NCBI GenBank assembly: GCA_963715055.1
Contig: CAVQRB010000005.1
Location: forward strand, 121,885 to 185,884
Length of the DNA: 64,000 bases
Source of the DNA: CAVQRB01 sp963715055
Lineage (GTDB): Bacteria; Pseudomonadota; Alphaproteobacteria; Rhodobacterales; Rhodobacteraceae
Direction of reading: 5' to 3'
The notes under the pieces were generated by a model. That model did not search any database, was not told where the DNA came from, and worked only from the letters and a program-made list of their open reading frames with translations. A program made the position numbers and the translations under genes. Position 1 is the first letter of the stretch, and each line of letters opens with the position of its first letter. Below, one piece after another: positions 1 to 9,272 of this stretch.

Positions 1-129
1 GAACACAGCACCCGTCGCAATCACGACGATAATCTGCCGGCGCAAATCCAGTCCGGTCCAAACATTCACAATCTGCTGCACAAGCGCCTCCGTTGTGCCA
101 GGCTTTCTGCCAGGCGACAGGAGCATCAT
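1..129 (-). CDS. fliF: FliF flagellar MS-ring protein, N-terminal fragment
   Basis: Reading the minus strand from the paired ATG codons at 129 and 126 gives 43 open codons to the window edge. The protein begins MMLLSPGRKPGTT, continues through EALVQQIVNVWTGLD and enters a hydrophobic segment (RRQIIVVIATGAVF). That is the expected layout of FliF: a short cytoplasmic N-terminus before the first membrane helix of the MS ring. The gene is divergent from fliL, which supports a flagellar role. Only the N-terminus is present, so the name is inferred from this short match and the neighbours. Confidence 0.6.
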   Translation of the reverse strand, partial: MMLLSPGRKPGTTEALVQQIVNVWTGLDLRRQIIVVIATGAVF

Positions 130-203
130 TGAACGATGTGCCTTAACAATCAGTTAGTGCAATTCGGTCTATAAGAGGTTTCGAAATCAACCACGGATGA
201 CCA
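130..203. promoter_or_regulatory. Divergent fliF / fliL spacer
   Basis: This 74-bp spacer separates two divergently transcribed flagellar genes and must hold both start regions. It is locally AT-richer than the genes. I see no clear -35/-10 pair, and the Shine-Dalgarno sequence before fliL is weak (ggatgacca). Its role is inferred only from gene orientation. Confidence 0.3.
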
Positions 204-689
204 ATGGCAGATACGACCACCATTTCGGAGGAGGCTCCTGCGAAGCCCTCCAAAAAACCTCTGATGGCAGGCATCGTCCTCGCGGTTGCCGGCGCGGGGG
301 CCGGATTTTACCTCACCTCGAGCGGTTTGATCCTGGGAACCACGCCCACGCAGGAAGAAATGCCGGCGCTTCACAAGGATAAGTCGCCAGCCGTGGTTTT
401 CGTGGCGATGGAACCGCTGACGATTTCCTTGCCGCGGAACAGCTCCAGCAAGCACCTCCGGTTTCGTGCAAGCTTCGAAGTGCCCAAGCTGCACCAGAGT
501 GAAGTCGAGGCCATCATGCCGCGAATCATTGATGTGCTGAACGGATATCTGCGCGCGCTCGAGGTGACCGACATCGAAGATCCCGCGGCGCTTACGCGCT
601 TGCGGTCGCAGATGCTGCGACGCGCCCAGGTCGTCGCCGGGCCCGAACGCATCAACGACCTGCTGATCATGGAATTCGTTCTAAACTAA
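204..689 (+). CDS. fliL: Flagellar basal body-associated protein FliL
   Basis: The 161-aa protein has a short cytoplasmic N-terminus, one membrane helix (about residues 21-45, PLMAGIVLAVAGAGAGFYL) and a periplasmic domain. That domain contains the FliL pattern of a ProLxISLPRN-type strand (EPLTISLPRN), a long helix (EVEAIMPRIIDVLNGYLRAL) and a C-terminal NDLLIMEFVLN strand. FliL binds the stator units of the flagellar motor and modulates torque. The gene starts the plus-strand flagellar run and is followed after 10 bp by the coiled-coil gene at 700. Length and domain order are normal for the family. Confidence 0.9.
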   Translation: MADTTTISEEAPAKPSKKPLMAGIVLAVAGAGAGFYLTSSGLILGTTPTQEEMPALHKDKSPAVVFVAMEPLTISLPRNSSSKHLRFRASFEVPKLHQSEVEAIMPRIIDVLNGYLRALEVTDIEDPAALTRLRSQMLRRAQVVAGPERINDLLIMEFVLN

Positions 690-699
690 GGAAAGCGAA

Positions 700-1077
700 A
701 TGGAATTCATCGCCGACATCTTTCTCGCGGCAGGAGCCTTGGGTGCGGGCGTCTACTGTTATGTCCTCGGGCGCCGTCTCAAGCGATTCAACGACCTGGA
801 AAAGGGTGTGGGCGGTGCGGTGGCCGTATTGTCCGTGCAAGTCGATGATCTGAAGAAAACGCTCAGCGATGCACAGTCGACCGCCTCAAGGTCTGCAGAA
901 ACACTCACCGGTCTGACCGAGCGTGCGGAATCGATGGCCAAGCGGCTCGAGCTGCAAATGGCGTCGATGCATGATATCCCGGAACCCCCTCCGGTTTCCA
1001 TCCGGCCCATGCCAAAGGCGCAACCGACCGCTGAACCGATGTTCGTGCGGCATCGTACGCAGGGGATGTCTCAATGA
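700..1077 (+). CDS. Small membrane-anchored coiled-coil protein of the flagellar cluster
   Basis: This 125-aa protein has an N-terminal membrane helix (FLAAGALGAGVYCYVLG), a basic stop-transfer RRLKRF, then a helical stretch rich in Ala, Ser, Asp and Glu (about residues 40-85) that looks like a coiled coil. The C-terminus is proline-rich. I do not recognise a named family. Its place between fliL and a MotE-like gene, 10 bp after fliL and overlapping the next gene by 4 bp (ATGA), suggests translational coupling and a role in motor or basal-body assembly. That function is an inference from location. Confidence 0.75.
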   Translation: MEFIADIFLAAGALGAGVYCYVLGRRLKRFNDLEKGVGGAVAVLSVQVDDLKKTLSDAQSTASRSAETLTGLTERAESMAKRLELQMASMHDIPEPPPVSIRPMPKAQPTAEPMFVRHRTQGMSQ

Positions 1078-1673
1078 AAAAAGGACGCTTGATTCCCGCA
1101 AAGAAAAGCGCGGGCTCCATTCTCCTGATTTCGAGTCTGTTGATAGGTTCGGCACTGCTGCGAGTTGTATCCGGTGCTACTCAGGCTGTCGCCACTGAAA
1201 GCCCATTCGAAAGCACGGACGTCGACAATGCGGATCGGGAGACAAGCAACCCGGACATGGGCCGGGATCAATTCGCCGAGATGCTTGCCGCTTTCCAGCA
1301 AAGGGAACTACGGATCGCCGAAAATGAACGCACGATCGACACTCGTTTGAAAGCACTGGCAATCGCCGACGGGGAAATAGAGCGACGTCTGGCCGCTTTG
1401 AAGGAAGCCGAGGAATCGTTGAGATCGGTACTCGCGCTTGCCGACACCGCTGCAGAAGACGATTTGGCCCGTCTGACATCTGTCTATGAATCCATGAAGC
1501 CCAAGGATGCAGCGCCCTTGTTCGAGCAAATGGATCCGAAATTCGCAGCCGGTTTCCTCAGTCGCATGAAACCCGAGGCTGCTGCAGGGGTCATGGCCGG
1601 CCTGTCGCCTGAAGCGGCCTATACCATCAGTGTGATTCTGGCGGGACGAAACGCCAACGTTCCAGAAGGATGA
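1074..1673 (+). CDS. MotE-like periplasmic chaperone (MgtE-N type domain)
   Basis: This 199-aa protein begins with a basic, hydrophobic export segment (about residues 12-40), then a long acidic/basic coiled coil (FQQRELRIAENERTIDTRLK) and a C-terminal domain with the MgtE-N-like repeat (YESMKPKDAAPLFEQMDPKF and SRMKPEAAAGVMAGLSPEAA). This is the arrangement of MotE/FlaA-type proteins, which in alphaproteobacteria act as periplasmic chaperones for motor components. It overlaps the preceding gene by 4 bp and precedes motA. The family assignment rests on the C-terminal repeat; the motE symbol is not certain here. Confidence 0.75.
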   Translation: MKKGRLIPAKKSAGSILLISSLLIGSALLRVVSGATQAVATESPFESTDVDNADRETSNPDMGRDQFAEMLAAFQQRELRIAENERTIDTRLKALAIADGEIERRLAALKEAEESLRSVLALADTAAEDDLARLTSVYESMKPKDAAPLFEQMDPKFAAGFLSRMKPEAAAGVMAGLSPEAAYTISVILAGRNANVPEG

Positions 1674-1746
1674 GTTTTGGAGAGGCTTCCTTAACCGCAG
1701 TTTGGGATAAGGCAGGTGTTGGATTGAAACCAAACCGGGGTACGAA

Positions 1747-2616
1747 ATGATTGGCATCATTGGCATCGTTACGATTTTCGTCATGGTCTTCGGCGGGTAC
1801 CTAGCTGCCGGTGGCAAGATGGGGATCATCTTGCACGCATTGCCTTTCGAGATGACCATGATCGGAGGCGCTGCTATTGGCGCGTTCCTGATCAGTAACG
1901 ACCTGTCCGCAATCAAACAGACAGGGCGCGATATGGGGCGCGTGTTCAAGGGGCCAAAATGGGCGCATTCCGATTACAAGGATTTGCTTTGCCTGCTTTT
2001 CGAACTCATCAGATTGGCGAGACAGAACCCGGTCGCCATCGAGGAGCACATCGAGGCCCCCGAGAATTCCTCTATTTTCACCAAGTATCCAAAGATTCTG
2101 AAAGACAAGGAAGCGATCGCCTTGATCTGCGATACCTTGAGATCGGCATCGATGAACTACGACGATCCGCATCAGGTCGAAGAGGTTCTGGAAAAGCGCA
2201 TGGAGGCCAACATGCAACATGCGCTTCATTCGAGCCATGCCTTGCAAACGGTTGCCGACGGGCTGCCGGCACTTGGCATCGTTGCCGCTGTTCTCGGCAT
2301 CATCAAGACAATGGGGTCGATTGATCAGCCTCCCGAAGTCTTGGGAAAGCTCATCGGCGGCGCACTCGTGGGGACGTTCCTGGGCGTTTTCCTTGCCTAC
2401 GGATTGGTCGGGCCATTTGCTGCAAAGGTTAAATCGGTGACGGAAGAGGATAGCCATTTCTACCAATTGATACGCGAAGTACTTGTGGCAAATCTTCACG
2501 CGCATGCGACAAATATCTGCATCGAAGTTGGTCGTCAGAACACGCCTTCTCATTGCAGACCCAGCTTTTCAGAACTTGAAGACGCCTTGAAGACAGTCAA
2601 GCAAAACGCAGCATGA
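1747..2616 (+). CDS. motA: Flagellar motor stator protein MotA
   Basis: The 289-aa protein is full length for MotA. It has two N-terminal membrane helices (IGIIGIVTIFVMVFGGYLAAG, then the MTMIGGAAIGAFLI segment), a large cytoplasmic loop with charged residues, and two C-terminal helices. The conserved prolines of the proton channel are visible in GLPALGIVAAVLGIIKTM and in the GLVGPFA segment. With MotB it forms the stator that couples ion flow to rotation. No motB lies in the window; the gene directly downstream, overlapping by 4 bp (ATGA at 2613), encodes a different secreted protein. Confidence 0.95.
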   Translation: MIGIIGIVTIFVMVFGGYLAAGGKMGIILHALPFEMTMIGGAAIGAFLISNDLSAIKQTGRDMGRVFKGPKWAHSDYKDLLCLLFELIRLARQNPVAIEEHIEAPENSSIFTKYPKILKDKEAIALICDTLRSASMNYDDPHQVEEVLEKRMEANMQHALHSSHALQTVADGLPALGIVAAVLGIIKTMGSIDQPPEVLGKLIGGALVGTFLGVFLAYGLVGPFAAKVKSVTEEDSHFYQLIREVLVANLHAHATNICIEVGRQNTPSHCRPSFSELEDALKTVKQNAA

Positions 2617-4814
2617 AGCGGTTTTTCTTTTCATTCTGGTTGACTATTCTGATTGCTGCGAGCGTGCAGGTAAGCGCAGCGCCTGTCCTGGTGCGATCTG
2701 GTGAGCATGCCGATTTCACGCGCTTGGTCATGCGTTTGCCACCAGGTACTACTTGGGTCTCGGAGCCTCTTGAAGGCAGCATAACACTCACGTTCGATGG
2801 CGTCGTTGACGGCTTTGAAACAAGTCGCGTTTTCGAAGTTATTCCCAGAACCAGAATAAGAGAGATCACCAGCTCGGCCAATTCAATCGACATCATATTC
2901 AGCTGCAAATGCGAGGCGAAGATCTTCCTTGAGGCCGGAAATTACCTGGTAGTTGATGTCTCGGAGGCAAATAAACAGCCTTCGGTGCAAACGAGAGATG
3001 AAGATCCGAGGCCAAGGACCGCGGTTTCCTCTTTTGGCTACGGAGACCTGATTTGGGGTCAACCAGATGACTCCTTGAGTGCCGAAGGAGAAAAGCAGAG
3101 CAGCGAAATAGATACAGACTTTCCGGCTGTCCCGAACCTGCCCAGCTACGAGCAATCAATGAGGCCGCACTTGTTGAGCGCAATTGGAAACGCCGCAAGT
3201 CGAGGCGTCTTGAGAATGAAAAGTTCGCCGCAGAAGGCACGGGATACCTTAATGGAAATGCACCGAGCCGCCGACGAAGAAACGGAAGGCAACAGACCTG
3301 AAAGACACCCGCGAGAACCATCGGTGCCTGCGGACCACGTGAAAATCTCAAGCTCTTCCGAGTTGGCACCAACAGAAGAACCCTCAAACTTGTCCATGAG
3401 CGGGGATAATTGCCCAAGAAGCGAGATACTCAGTTTTTCCCAAGGCGAACTAAACGCAAGTTTCTCCGAGCAAGTCGGCCTCCTTCGTTCGACACTTTAT
3501 GACTCACGCGACAGGTTGCATGAAGAGTCTGTTCAAGATCTTGCACGGCTATACTTGAAGTTCGGATTTGGAGCAGAGGCGCGCGCTACGATTTCACTCG
3601 CGCCCACGTTGATTCAACAAAATCTTGCTTTGCTTGGTGTCGCGGACGTGCTGGAAGACAGGGCAAAGGTCGACCTGTTTGTGTTCGCAGGCTTTGAAGG
3701 CTGTGATTCAGATTGGGCACTCTGGTCATTTCTTGCATCAGGCGAAGTCGGAGATGACCGGGTCGTGAATGACACGGCGATCCTTAGAGCCCTCACCGCT
3801 CTGCCGGAGCACCTCAGAAACGCCTTGGCGCGCCGCGTCAGCGATAAGTTCTTGGAACTTGGGAAAACTGAAGCGGCGGCGCTGGCGCTTCGGAACTTGC
3901 AAAACATGGGACACTTGGAACGTGGCAGTCCTAACTTGACAGAAGTGAATATTTTGCGGGCCCAACAGGAAAATGCGCATACAGTCTCGTTGTTGAGCGA
4001 ACTTGCGAATTCCAGCACACGAGACTCTCCCCTAGCCTTGATCGAGCTTGTGCGAGAGGCGGTTGATAAGGAACAAGTCTTGAATTCGGATTTGGCGTTG
4101 CTCGCCGACACCTATGCTTTCGAGTTCAGGGACTCCCCGCTAGGGATGGAAATGTTGGAAACTCAGGTTCTCGCATCCGCTTTGTCAGGCCAATTCAACA
4201 AGGCATTTACGCTTTTTTATCGCATCCCCGCTGACATCCCAGCTGTCCTGTCAAGAAGCTTGTTGTCAGATGTTTTCGGCATATTGGTTCGCCAACCAGA
4301 CGATATTGTTTTTCTCGAATTTGCGCTTTCAAAAACGCTTTCGGACGATCTGGGTAGTGAATTCCTCCTGCGCGACCGGATCGCGAAACGACTGATCGCG
4401 TTGGGATTTCCACAGCAAGGATATGCACTGATCGCTCAAACAGGTGCGACATCGCAAGACTATTCGGAGAGCTCATTGGTGGAACAATCGGGAAGCCTGG
4501 AGCATGTCCTTGAACTGCCTGTGAGCGGGAGCGATCTCGAATTCCTGACAAGCTCGGAGCGGCCGGCTGCTGACGGTGGACCGCAAGGCAGCGACTTTCG
4601 AGCGACTGAGCAACCCGCGAAGAATCTAGCCACCTCACCTTATGGCGATGAAAACAAAACGGCATTTGCTGATCTGAACGAACTGACTCGAACACGCCTT
4701 GAATCGGATCCAACTCAACCGGAGACCATTTCGGTGTTCAATGCATTACTCTCTCGAAGTGAAGCTGACAGGCTCGAACTTGTCCGAATTCTGTCGGAAA
4801 TACAGCGCCCATGA
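2613..4814 (+). CDS. Large secreted helical-repeat protein coupled to motA
   Basis: This 733-aa protein has a signal peptide (MKRFFFSFWLTILIAASVQVSAA). A beta-rich N-terminal domain (about residues 25-120) contains SGEHADFTRLVMRLP, which resembles AMIN-like periplasmic binding domains. A low-complexity linker follows (about 125-270), then a long Leu/Ala-rich helical region (about 290-650) suggestive of TPR-like or Sel1-like repeats. The start overlaps the motA stop, so the two are probably co-translated. I cannot name the family. In rhizobia the unrelated periplasmic MotC occupies a similar genomic role, so a motor-associated function is plausible but inferred. Codon use is less GC-rich than in flanking housekeeping genes. 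Confidence 0.8.
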   Translation: MKRFFFSFWLTILIAASVQVSAAPVLVRSGEHADFTRLVMRLPPGTTWVSEPLEGSITLTFDGVVDGFETSRVFEVIPRTRIREITSSANSIDIIFSCKCEAKIFLEAGNYLVVDVSEANKQPSVQTRDEDPRPRTAVSSFGYGDLIWGQPDDSLSAEGEKQSSEIDTDFPAVPNLPSYEQSMRPHLLSAIGNAASRGVLRMKSSPQKARDTLMEMHRAADEETEGNRPERHPREPSVPADHVKISSSSELAPTEEPSNLSMSGDNCPRSEILSFSQGELNASFSEQVGLLRSTLYDSRDRLHEESVQDLARLYLKFGFGAEARATISLAPTLIQQNLALLGVADVLEDRAKVDLFVFAGFEGCDSDWALWSFLASGEVGDDRVVNDTAILRALTALPEHLRNALARRVSDKFLELGKTEAAALALRNLQNMGHLERGSPNLTEVNILRAQQENAHTVSLLSELANSSTRDSPLALIELVREAVDKEQVLNSDLALLADTYAFEFRDSPLGMEMLETQVLASALSGQFNKAFTLFYRIPADIPAVLSRSLLSDVFGILVRQPDDIVFLEFALSKTLSDDLGSEFLLRDRIAKRLIALGFPQQGYALIAQTGATSQDYSESSLVEQSGSLEHVLELPVSGSDLEFLTSSERPAADGGPQGSDFRATEQPAKNLATSPYGDENKTAFADLNELTRTRLESDPTQPETISVFNALLSRSEADRLELVRILSEIQRP

Positions 4815-4971
4815 CTAGGACAAAACTGTGCCACCAAGGCGATCTAACGTTTCACCGAGCGCATGTCTGTTCGATCAATACAGAAGCGTCGAAGCCCCAA
4901 ATTTGCCTGACCGAAATCTGCAACTTCCAAGCAATAAAAGGCGCTGTGATGGGTTCGGGTGCTCGGCGGTA

Positions 4972-5283
4972 TCAATGTGTCCAAACACCGCGTCTGCTGG
5001 TGGCAAAATTTTCTCCATATCCGCCTGACCGTATGTTTTGCTTACGCTTTTTAGGCTCTTGAACCTCTGCCTCGATGTCGCGTTCGCGGGCATAGTCCAA
5101 AGCGGCCTGCTTTGTTGCGAAACGGAGGCGAACCTGCGCTTGAGTGTCCGACGAGGAAGTCCAGCCCATGAGCGGGTCGACTTCTCGGGCAGTGGCCGGC
5201 GCGAACTCAAGAACCCACTCATGAGTCTTTGCGCTACCTGACTGCATTGCGGTTTTGGAAGGCTGATAAATCCGTGCACGCAT
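4972..5283 (-). CDS. ETC complex I subunit, NDUFS4 family
   Basis: The 103-aa protein starts at the ATG at 5283, chosen because AAGGAG lies 8-9 bp upstream; longer forms to 5340 add a non-conserved tail. It begins MRARIYQPSKTAMQSG, contains the family signature WVLEFAP, the DPLMGWTSSSDT motif, and LRFATKQAALDYA, and ends in NFATSRRGVWTH. That ending is typical of NDUFS4/NUYM, an accessory subunit of respiratory complex I found in alphaproteobacteria and mitochondria. It stands alone here, away from the nuo operon, which is common in this group. Length is normal. Confidence 0.92.
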   Translation of the reverse strand: MRARIYQPSKTAMQSGSAKTHEWVLEFAPATAREVDPLMGWTSSSDTQAQVRLRFATKQAALDYARERDIEAEVQEPKKRKQNIRSGGYGENFATSRRGVWTH

Positions 5284-6144
5284 GGTCTGGCTCCTTTTCT
5301 GATCTGTCTGATATATCGTGGAGTATGCCATCTGGAACAAGTGGGATTAAGCATTGATCACCGATTGGTTTCTGCGTCACACCCGTCCGAACTGCGTTGC
5401 GCTTCTGAAAACAAGCCCAAGAATGAGCGACTGGACCAACTGCGCTAGCATCCGAGTTGCCCTAGGCTCCAAAAGCCCGCTGGTTTGAAACCGGAGTTCG
5501 TTGACCTTTCCCGGCAGTGAGAGCCGCAAAGGCCAGCGAGGACCCTGGCGTGCAATAGACTTCCCCTCTCTGACTGGGCGCAAAAGAGTGCAGCATGAGC
5601 TTACTCGCTCAAGCGTGGAATTCCACTGGGCGCACCTGTTTTCAGCGAAAACGTCAAAAGGGAACCAAGCGTCGTACCAGCATTTGTAAGAATATGTTGA
5701 AGCGTTGCCGTACGAGATACCGCGATTGAACGCGAGGATGGGAACAGTCGACTGAAGAAGGGCGTCTTTTATGCGAAAACGGAACGGAAAGCTTTGAAGG
5801 CAGTCATTCGGCGAAAACTCTGTAGTCTCGGCGATGCCCGAGATGCGGTGCCGTTGGGCAATTCGTTTCGCGCAGCGCAGGTCGGCAAGGATGTCGCGAG
5901 GTTTATCCATAACAGGCTGATGCGCAAGAGTTCTTCTGCGTCGTGCTTTGCAAGTCTGTCGCTTGCCTCTGGCCCCGGTGCGCGGGCGGGGTCAGTCAGG
6001 AACGCATTCCCACCTCGGACAAGACCAACGTCCGCCACCCAGGCGGGTGCATGACCACCCGCCCGGTTGCCGACGTGGAAGAGCATCCTTCCCTTGAACC
6101 CGCCCAAAAAGATGACACCTTTGAAGGGCATTCAAGGAGAAACC
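5284..6144. other. Gene-poor interval before uvrB
   Basis: This interval of about 860 bp holds open frames on both strands (for example minus 5377-5910 and minus 5769-6131), but none shows a ribosome site, a family motif or convincing composition. It contains the short string GGCAGTCATTCGGCG near 5800, which resembles strings in other non-coding gaps of the window. The last 20 bp contain the uvrB Shine-Dalgarno AAGGAGA (6134-6140). I see no tRNA or other RNA gene. Confidence 0.4.
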
Positions 6145-8352
6145 ATGCCCTACGCCCAAACCGATTCTTCGGACGTATCCGCCGTATTGGCCAATCCAGC
6201 GCCGGATGTGCGCAACCGTCCCAAGCTAGAAGGCGGGCGCAAGTTCGTGCTGGCCACCGAATTCGAACCGGCCGGGGACCAGCCGACCGCGATTTCGGAG
6301 CTTTCTGAAGGCCTGCAGTCGGGCGAGCGCAACCAGGTGCTTCTAGGGGCAACCGGCACGGGCAAGACCTTCACAATGGCCAAGGTCATCGAGGCGACGC
6401 AGCGGCCGGCGATCATTCTTGCTCCGAACAAAACGCTGGCGGCCCAGTTATACGGCGAATTCAAGGGGTTCTTCCCCGAAAATGCCGTCGAATACTTCGT
6501 AAGCTACTACGACTACTACCAGCCCGAAGCCTATGTCGCGCGGTCGGACACCTACATCGAGAAGGAAAGCCAGATCAACGAGCAGATCGACCGGATGCGC
6601 CATTCGGCCACCCGGGCCTTGCTGGAGCGGGACGATGTGATCATCGTGGCCTCGGTCTCCTGCATCTACGGCATCGGCTCGGTCGAGACTTACGGCGCCA
6701 TGACGCAGGACCTGAAGGTTGGCAAGACTTACGACCAGCGGCAGGTGATCGCCGATCTGGTGGCGCAGCAATACCGGCGCAACGATGCGGCCTTCCAGCG
6801 CGGATCATTCCGGGTGCGCGGCGACAGCCTCGAGATCTTTCCTGCCCACCTTGAAGACCGCGCCTGGAGGCTGTCTTTCTTTGGCGAGGAGTTGGAAAGC
6901 ATCACGGAATTCGACCCGCTGACCGGTGAGAGAACCGACAGCTTCGAGCAGATCCGGGTCTACGCCAATTCGCACTACGTCACGCCGAAGCCCACGATGC
7001 AGCAGGCGATCATCGGCATCAAGAAGGAGCTTCGCATCCGGCTCGACCAACTCGTGGCCGACGGCAAACTGCTGGAGGCGCAGCGGCTGGAGCAGCGCAC
7101 GAACTTCGATCTGGAGATGCTGGAGGCCACCGGCGTCTGCAACGGGATCGAGAACTATTCGCGCTATCTCACAGGACGCGCGCCGGGCGAACCGCCTCCC
7201 ACGCTCTTCGAGTTCATCCCCGATCATGCCATTGTTTTCGCAGATGAATCCCATGTCTCGGTGCCCCAGATCGGCGGCATGTACAAGGGCGACTACCGGC
7301 GCAAATTCACCCTCGCGGAGCACGGCTTCCGCCTGCCCTCCTGCATGGACAACCGGCCGCTGAAGTTCGAGGAATGGGACGCGATGCGTCCGCAGTCGGT
7401 CTTTGTCTCCGCGACACCGGCAGATTGGGAGATCGAGCAGACCGGCGGCGTCTTCACCGAACAGATCATCCGCCCCACCGGCCTCATCGACCCCGAAATC
7501 GAAATCCGCCCCGTCGAGATGCAGGTCGACGACCTTTTGGACGAGGTGCGAAAGGTGGCCGCGAAAGGCTACCGCACGCTGGTCACGACGCTCACCAAAC
7601 GCATGGCAGAGGATCTCACCGAATACATGCACGAACAGGGCATCCGCGTGCGCTACATGCATTCGGACATCGACACCATCGAACGCATCGAGATCCTGCG
7701 CGATCTGAGGCTCGGGGCCTTTGATGTGCTGATCGGCATCAACCTGCTGCGCGAGGGGCTCGACATCCCCGAATGTGGACTGGTCGCCATTCTGGACGCG
7801 GACAAGGAAGGCTTCCTGCGCTCGGAAACCTCGCTCATTCAGACCGTGGGCCGGGCCGCGCGCAACGTCGAAGGTCGCGTCATCATGTACGCCGACCGCA
7901 TCACCGGATCGATGGAGCGCGCCATTGGCGAGACCGACCGGCGCCGCGCCAGGCAGTTGGCCTATAACGCGGAACACGGCATCACGCCGCAGACCGTGAA
8001 GAAGAACGTCGAGGACATTCTGGCCGGTCTCTACAAGGGCGACGTGGACATGAACCGCGTCACCGCGAAGGTCGACAACCCGCTGGCGGGCGGCAACCTG
8101 CAAACCGTGCTCGAAGGCTTACGCGCCGACATGCGCAAGGCCGCCGAAAACCTCGAGTTCGAGGAAGCCGCAAGACTGCGCGACGAGGTCAAACGGCTGG
8201 AAGCGGTGGACCTCGCCATCGCAGACGACCCCATGGCGCGGCAATATGCGGTGGAGAAGGCGGTGGAGGACTTTGCGAAGGCCTCGGGACGGAGCACCAT
8301 GGGGCGTGGAGGGATGCGGGGCGGGACGCGGAGCAAGCGGCGGGGGCGGTGA
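6145..8352 (+). CDS. uvrB: Excinuclease ABC subunit UvrB
   Basis: This is UvrB of nucleotide excision repair, the helicase-like subunit that verifies damage after UvrA loading and recruits UvrC. The ATG at 6145 was chosen for its AAGGAGA ribosome site; an upstream in-frame start at 6067 adds an unconserved 26 aa. The 735-aa protein has Walker A GATGTGKTFTMA (about residues 68-79), the beta-hairpin YYDYYQPEAYVARSDTYIEK, the DEAD-type box ADESH, the helicase motifs LLREGLDIPE and QTVGRAARN, and the C-terminal UvrC-binding UVR motif FEEAARLRDEVKRLE. It is complete and unbroken. Confidence 0.97.
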   Translation: MPYAQTDSSDVSAVLANPAPDVRNRPKLEGGRKFVLATEFEPAGDQPTAISELSEGLQSGERNQVLLGATGTGKTFTMAKVIEATQRPAIILAPNKTLAAQLYGEFKGFFPENAVEYFVSYYDYYQPEAYVARSDTYIEKESQINEQIDRMRHSATRALLERDDVIIVASVSCIYGIGSVETYGAMTQDLKVGKTYDQRQVIADLVAQQYRRNDAAFQRGSFRVRGDSLEIFPAHLEDRAWRLSFFGEELESITEFDPLTGERTDSFEQIRVYANSHYVTPKPTMQQAIIGIKKELRIRLDQLVADGKLLEAQRLEQRTNFDLEMLEATGVCNGIENYSRYLTGRAPGEPPPTLFEFIPDHAIVFADESHVSVPQIGGMYKGDYRRKFTLAEHGFRLPSCMDNRPLKFEEWDAMRPQSVFVSATPADWEIEQTGGVFTEQIIRPTGLIDPEIEIRPVEMQVDDLLDEVRKVAAKGYRTLVTTLTKRMAEDLTEYMHEQGIRVRYMHSDIDTIERIEILRDLRLGAFDVLIGINLLREGLDIPECGLVAILDADKEGFLRSETSLIQTVGRAARNVEGRVIMYADRITGSMERAIGETDRRRARQLAYNAEHGITPQTVKKNVEDILAGLYKGDVDMNRVTAKVDNPLAGGNLQTVLEGLRADMRKAAENLEFEEAARLRDEVKRLEAVDLAIADDPMARQYAVEKAVEDFAKASGRSTMGRGGMRGGTRSKRRGR

Positions 8353-9272
8353 ATTTCGCTTCGGTCATAAAGTGCGATAGACTCGGAGACTGTCGATCTG
8401 CGAGACTACCTGATTCGCCGATGAATTCGAAGTACGTTATCGCTTCATTAGAAGATGGCTTTGCATTCTTATTGGCAACTTGCAGAAGTTCGCCATCGTC
8501 GCAGACTTCTGGAAGTCACGCTAACTGTTTTCAGCCCATGCAGCATTGCAAGAGTCTTGCGTTTGCCTCGTTGACCCGAACAGTCATCGGGACAGGAGCG
8601 CTTGCGCAAAAGAATGAAAAGGCACTGATGAACAAACTCTATGGCGAAAACGTCAGCTCGGCAGATTGATCAACAACTGCCCGACAAGTCCAGCGTGGTC
8701 GCCAGACGAGTTCATGAGCTCACACTACCGGAGCTCATGTGATGTCGCAGATTGGCCCGGAGGCCTGCAATGAAGTCGCCGGAGCGAAACGTCAGCTAAA
8801 CTTATGGATGGGACCGTCGCGAGGTTGACATTGCGCAGGCTGCATGAGTTCCGAAATCAGTTTGCGCACTTTCCGCCGACCAGTTGGAGATTTGTGAGTT
8901 GGACGGGTGTGCCACGAATTCTGAGCGCAGCAATCAAACTAACCTGTACAAAGTCTCTCGGACTGCCAATTATTACTAAGCGTTGGAACAAGTTCCTCAG
9001 ACAATGACGAACATCAAGGTGCTCAGCATTCGTGAAATGCATCGCTCAATTAGACAGACTTGAGTATTTCATAATAGCCAAACGCCCCTAGGGAGGCGTG
9101 AATCGCCCTCCCTAGCGGGAGGGTCGGGCGCTGACTTTGCGGAGCAAAGCCTTCGAGGAGGCGATGGCGAGACTCCTTTCTGCCCCAATGTGACCTGCTT
9201 CACAGTCACCGCCGCTCACCTGTGTCATCTTGCATCAAGGGTATTCTCCCGGTCACACGGAAAGAGCTTTTC
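8353..9272. other. Long non-coding interval after uvrB
   Basis: About 920 bp with no gene I can support. The longest plus-strand frame (8349-8669, overlapping the uvrB end) has no ribosome site and no recognisable motif. GC content is visibly lower than in the flanking genes between about 8400 and 9060. The 3' part holds the palindrome cluster listed separately and then the start region of the gene at 9273. Confidence 0.45.
9083..9149. repeat. Cluster of three hairpins, REP-like
   Basis: Three inverted repeats follow each other: CGCC/GGCG arms at 9083-9098, CCCTCCC tagc GGGAGGG at 9106-9123, and CTTTGC gga GCAAAG at 9135-9149. The middle one is a perfect 7-bp stem and can extend with flanking CG pairs. 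Adjacent palindromes in a non-coding gap are typical of repetitive extragenic palindromes, but copy number elsewhere cannot be checked here. The cluster could also end transcription, although no T-run follows. Confidence 0.55.

Noticed and set aside
5377..5910. 177-aa minus-strand frame as a gene
   Set aside because: No ribosome site, no motif and poor composition; kept only as part of a non-coding interval.
8349..8669. 106-aa plus-strand frame after uvrB
   Set aside because: It overlaps the uvrB stop, has no ribosome site and no recognisable domain.
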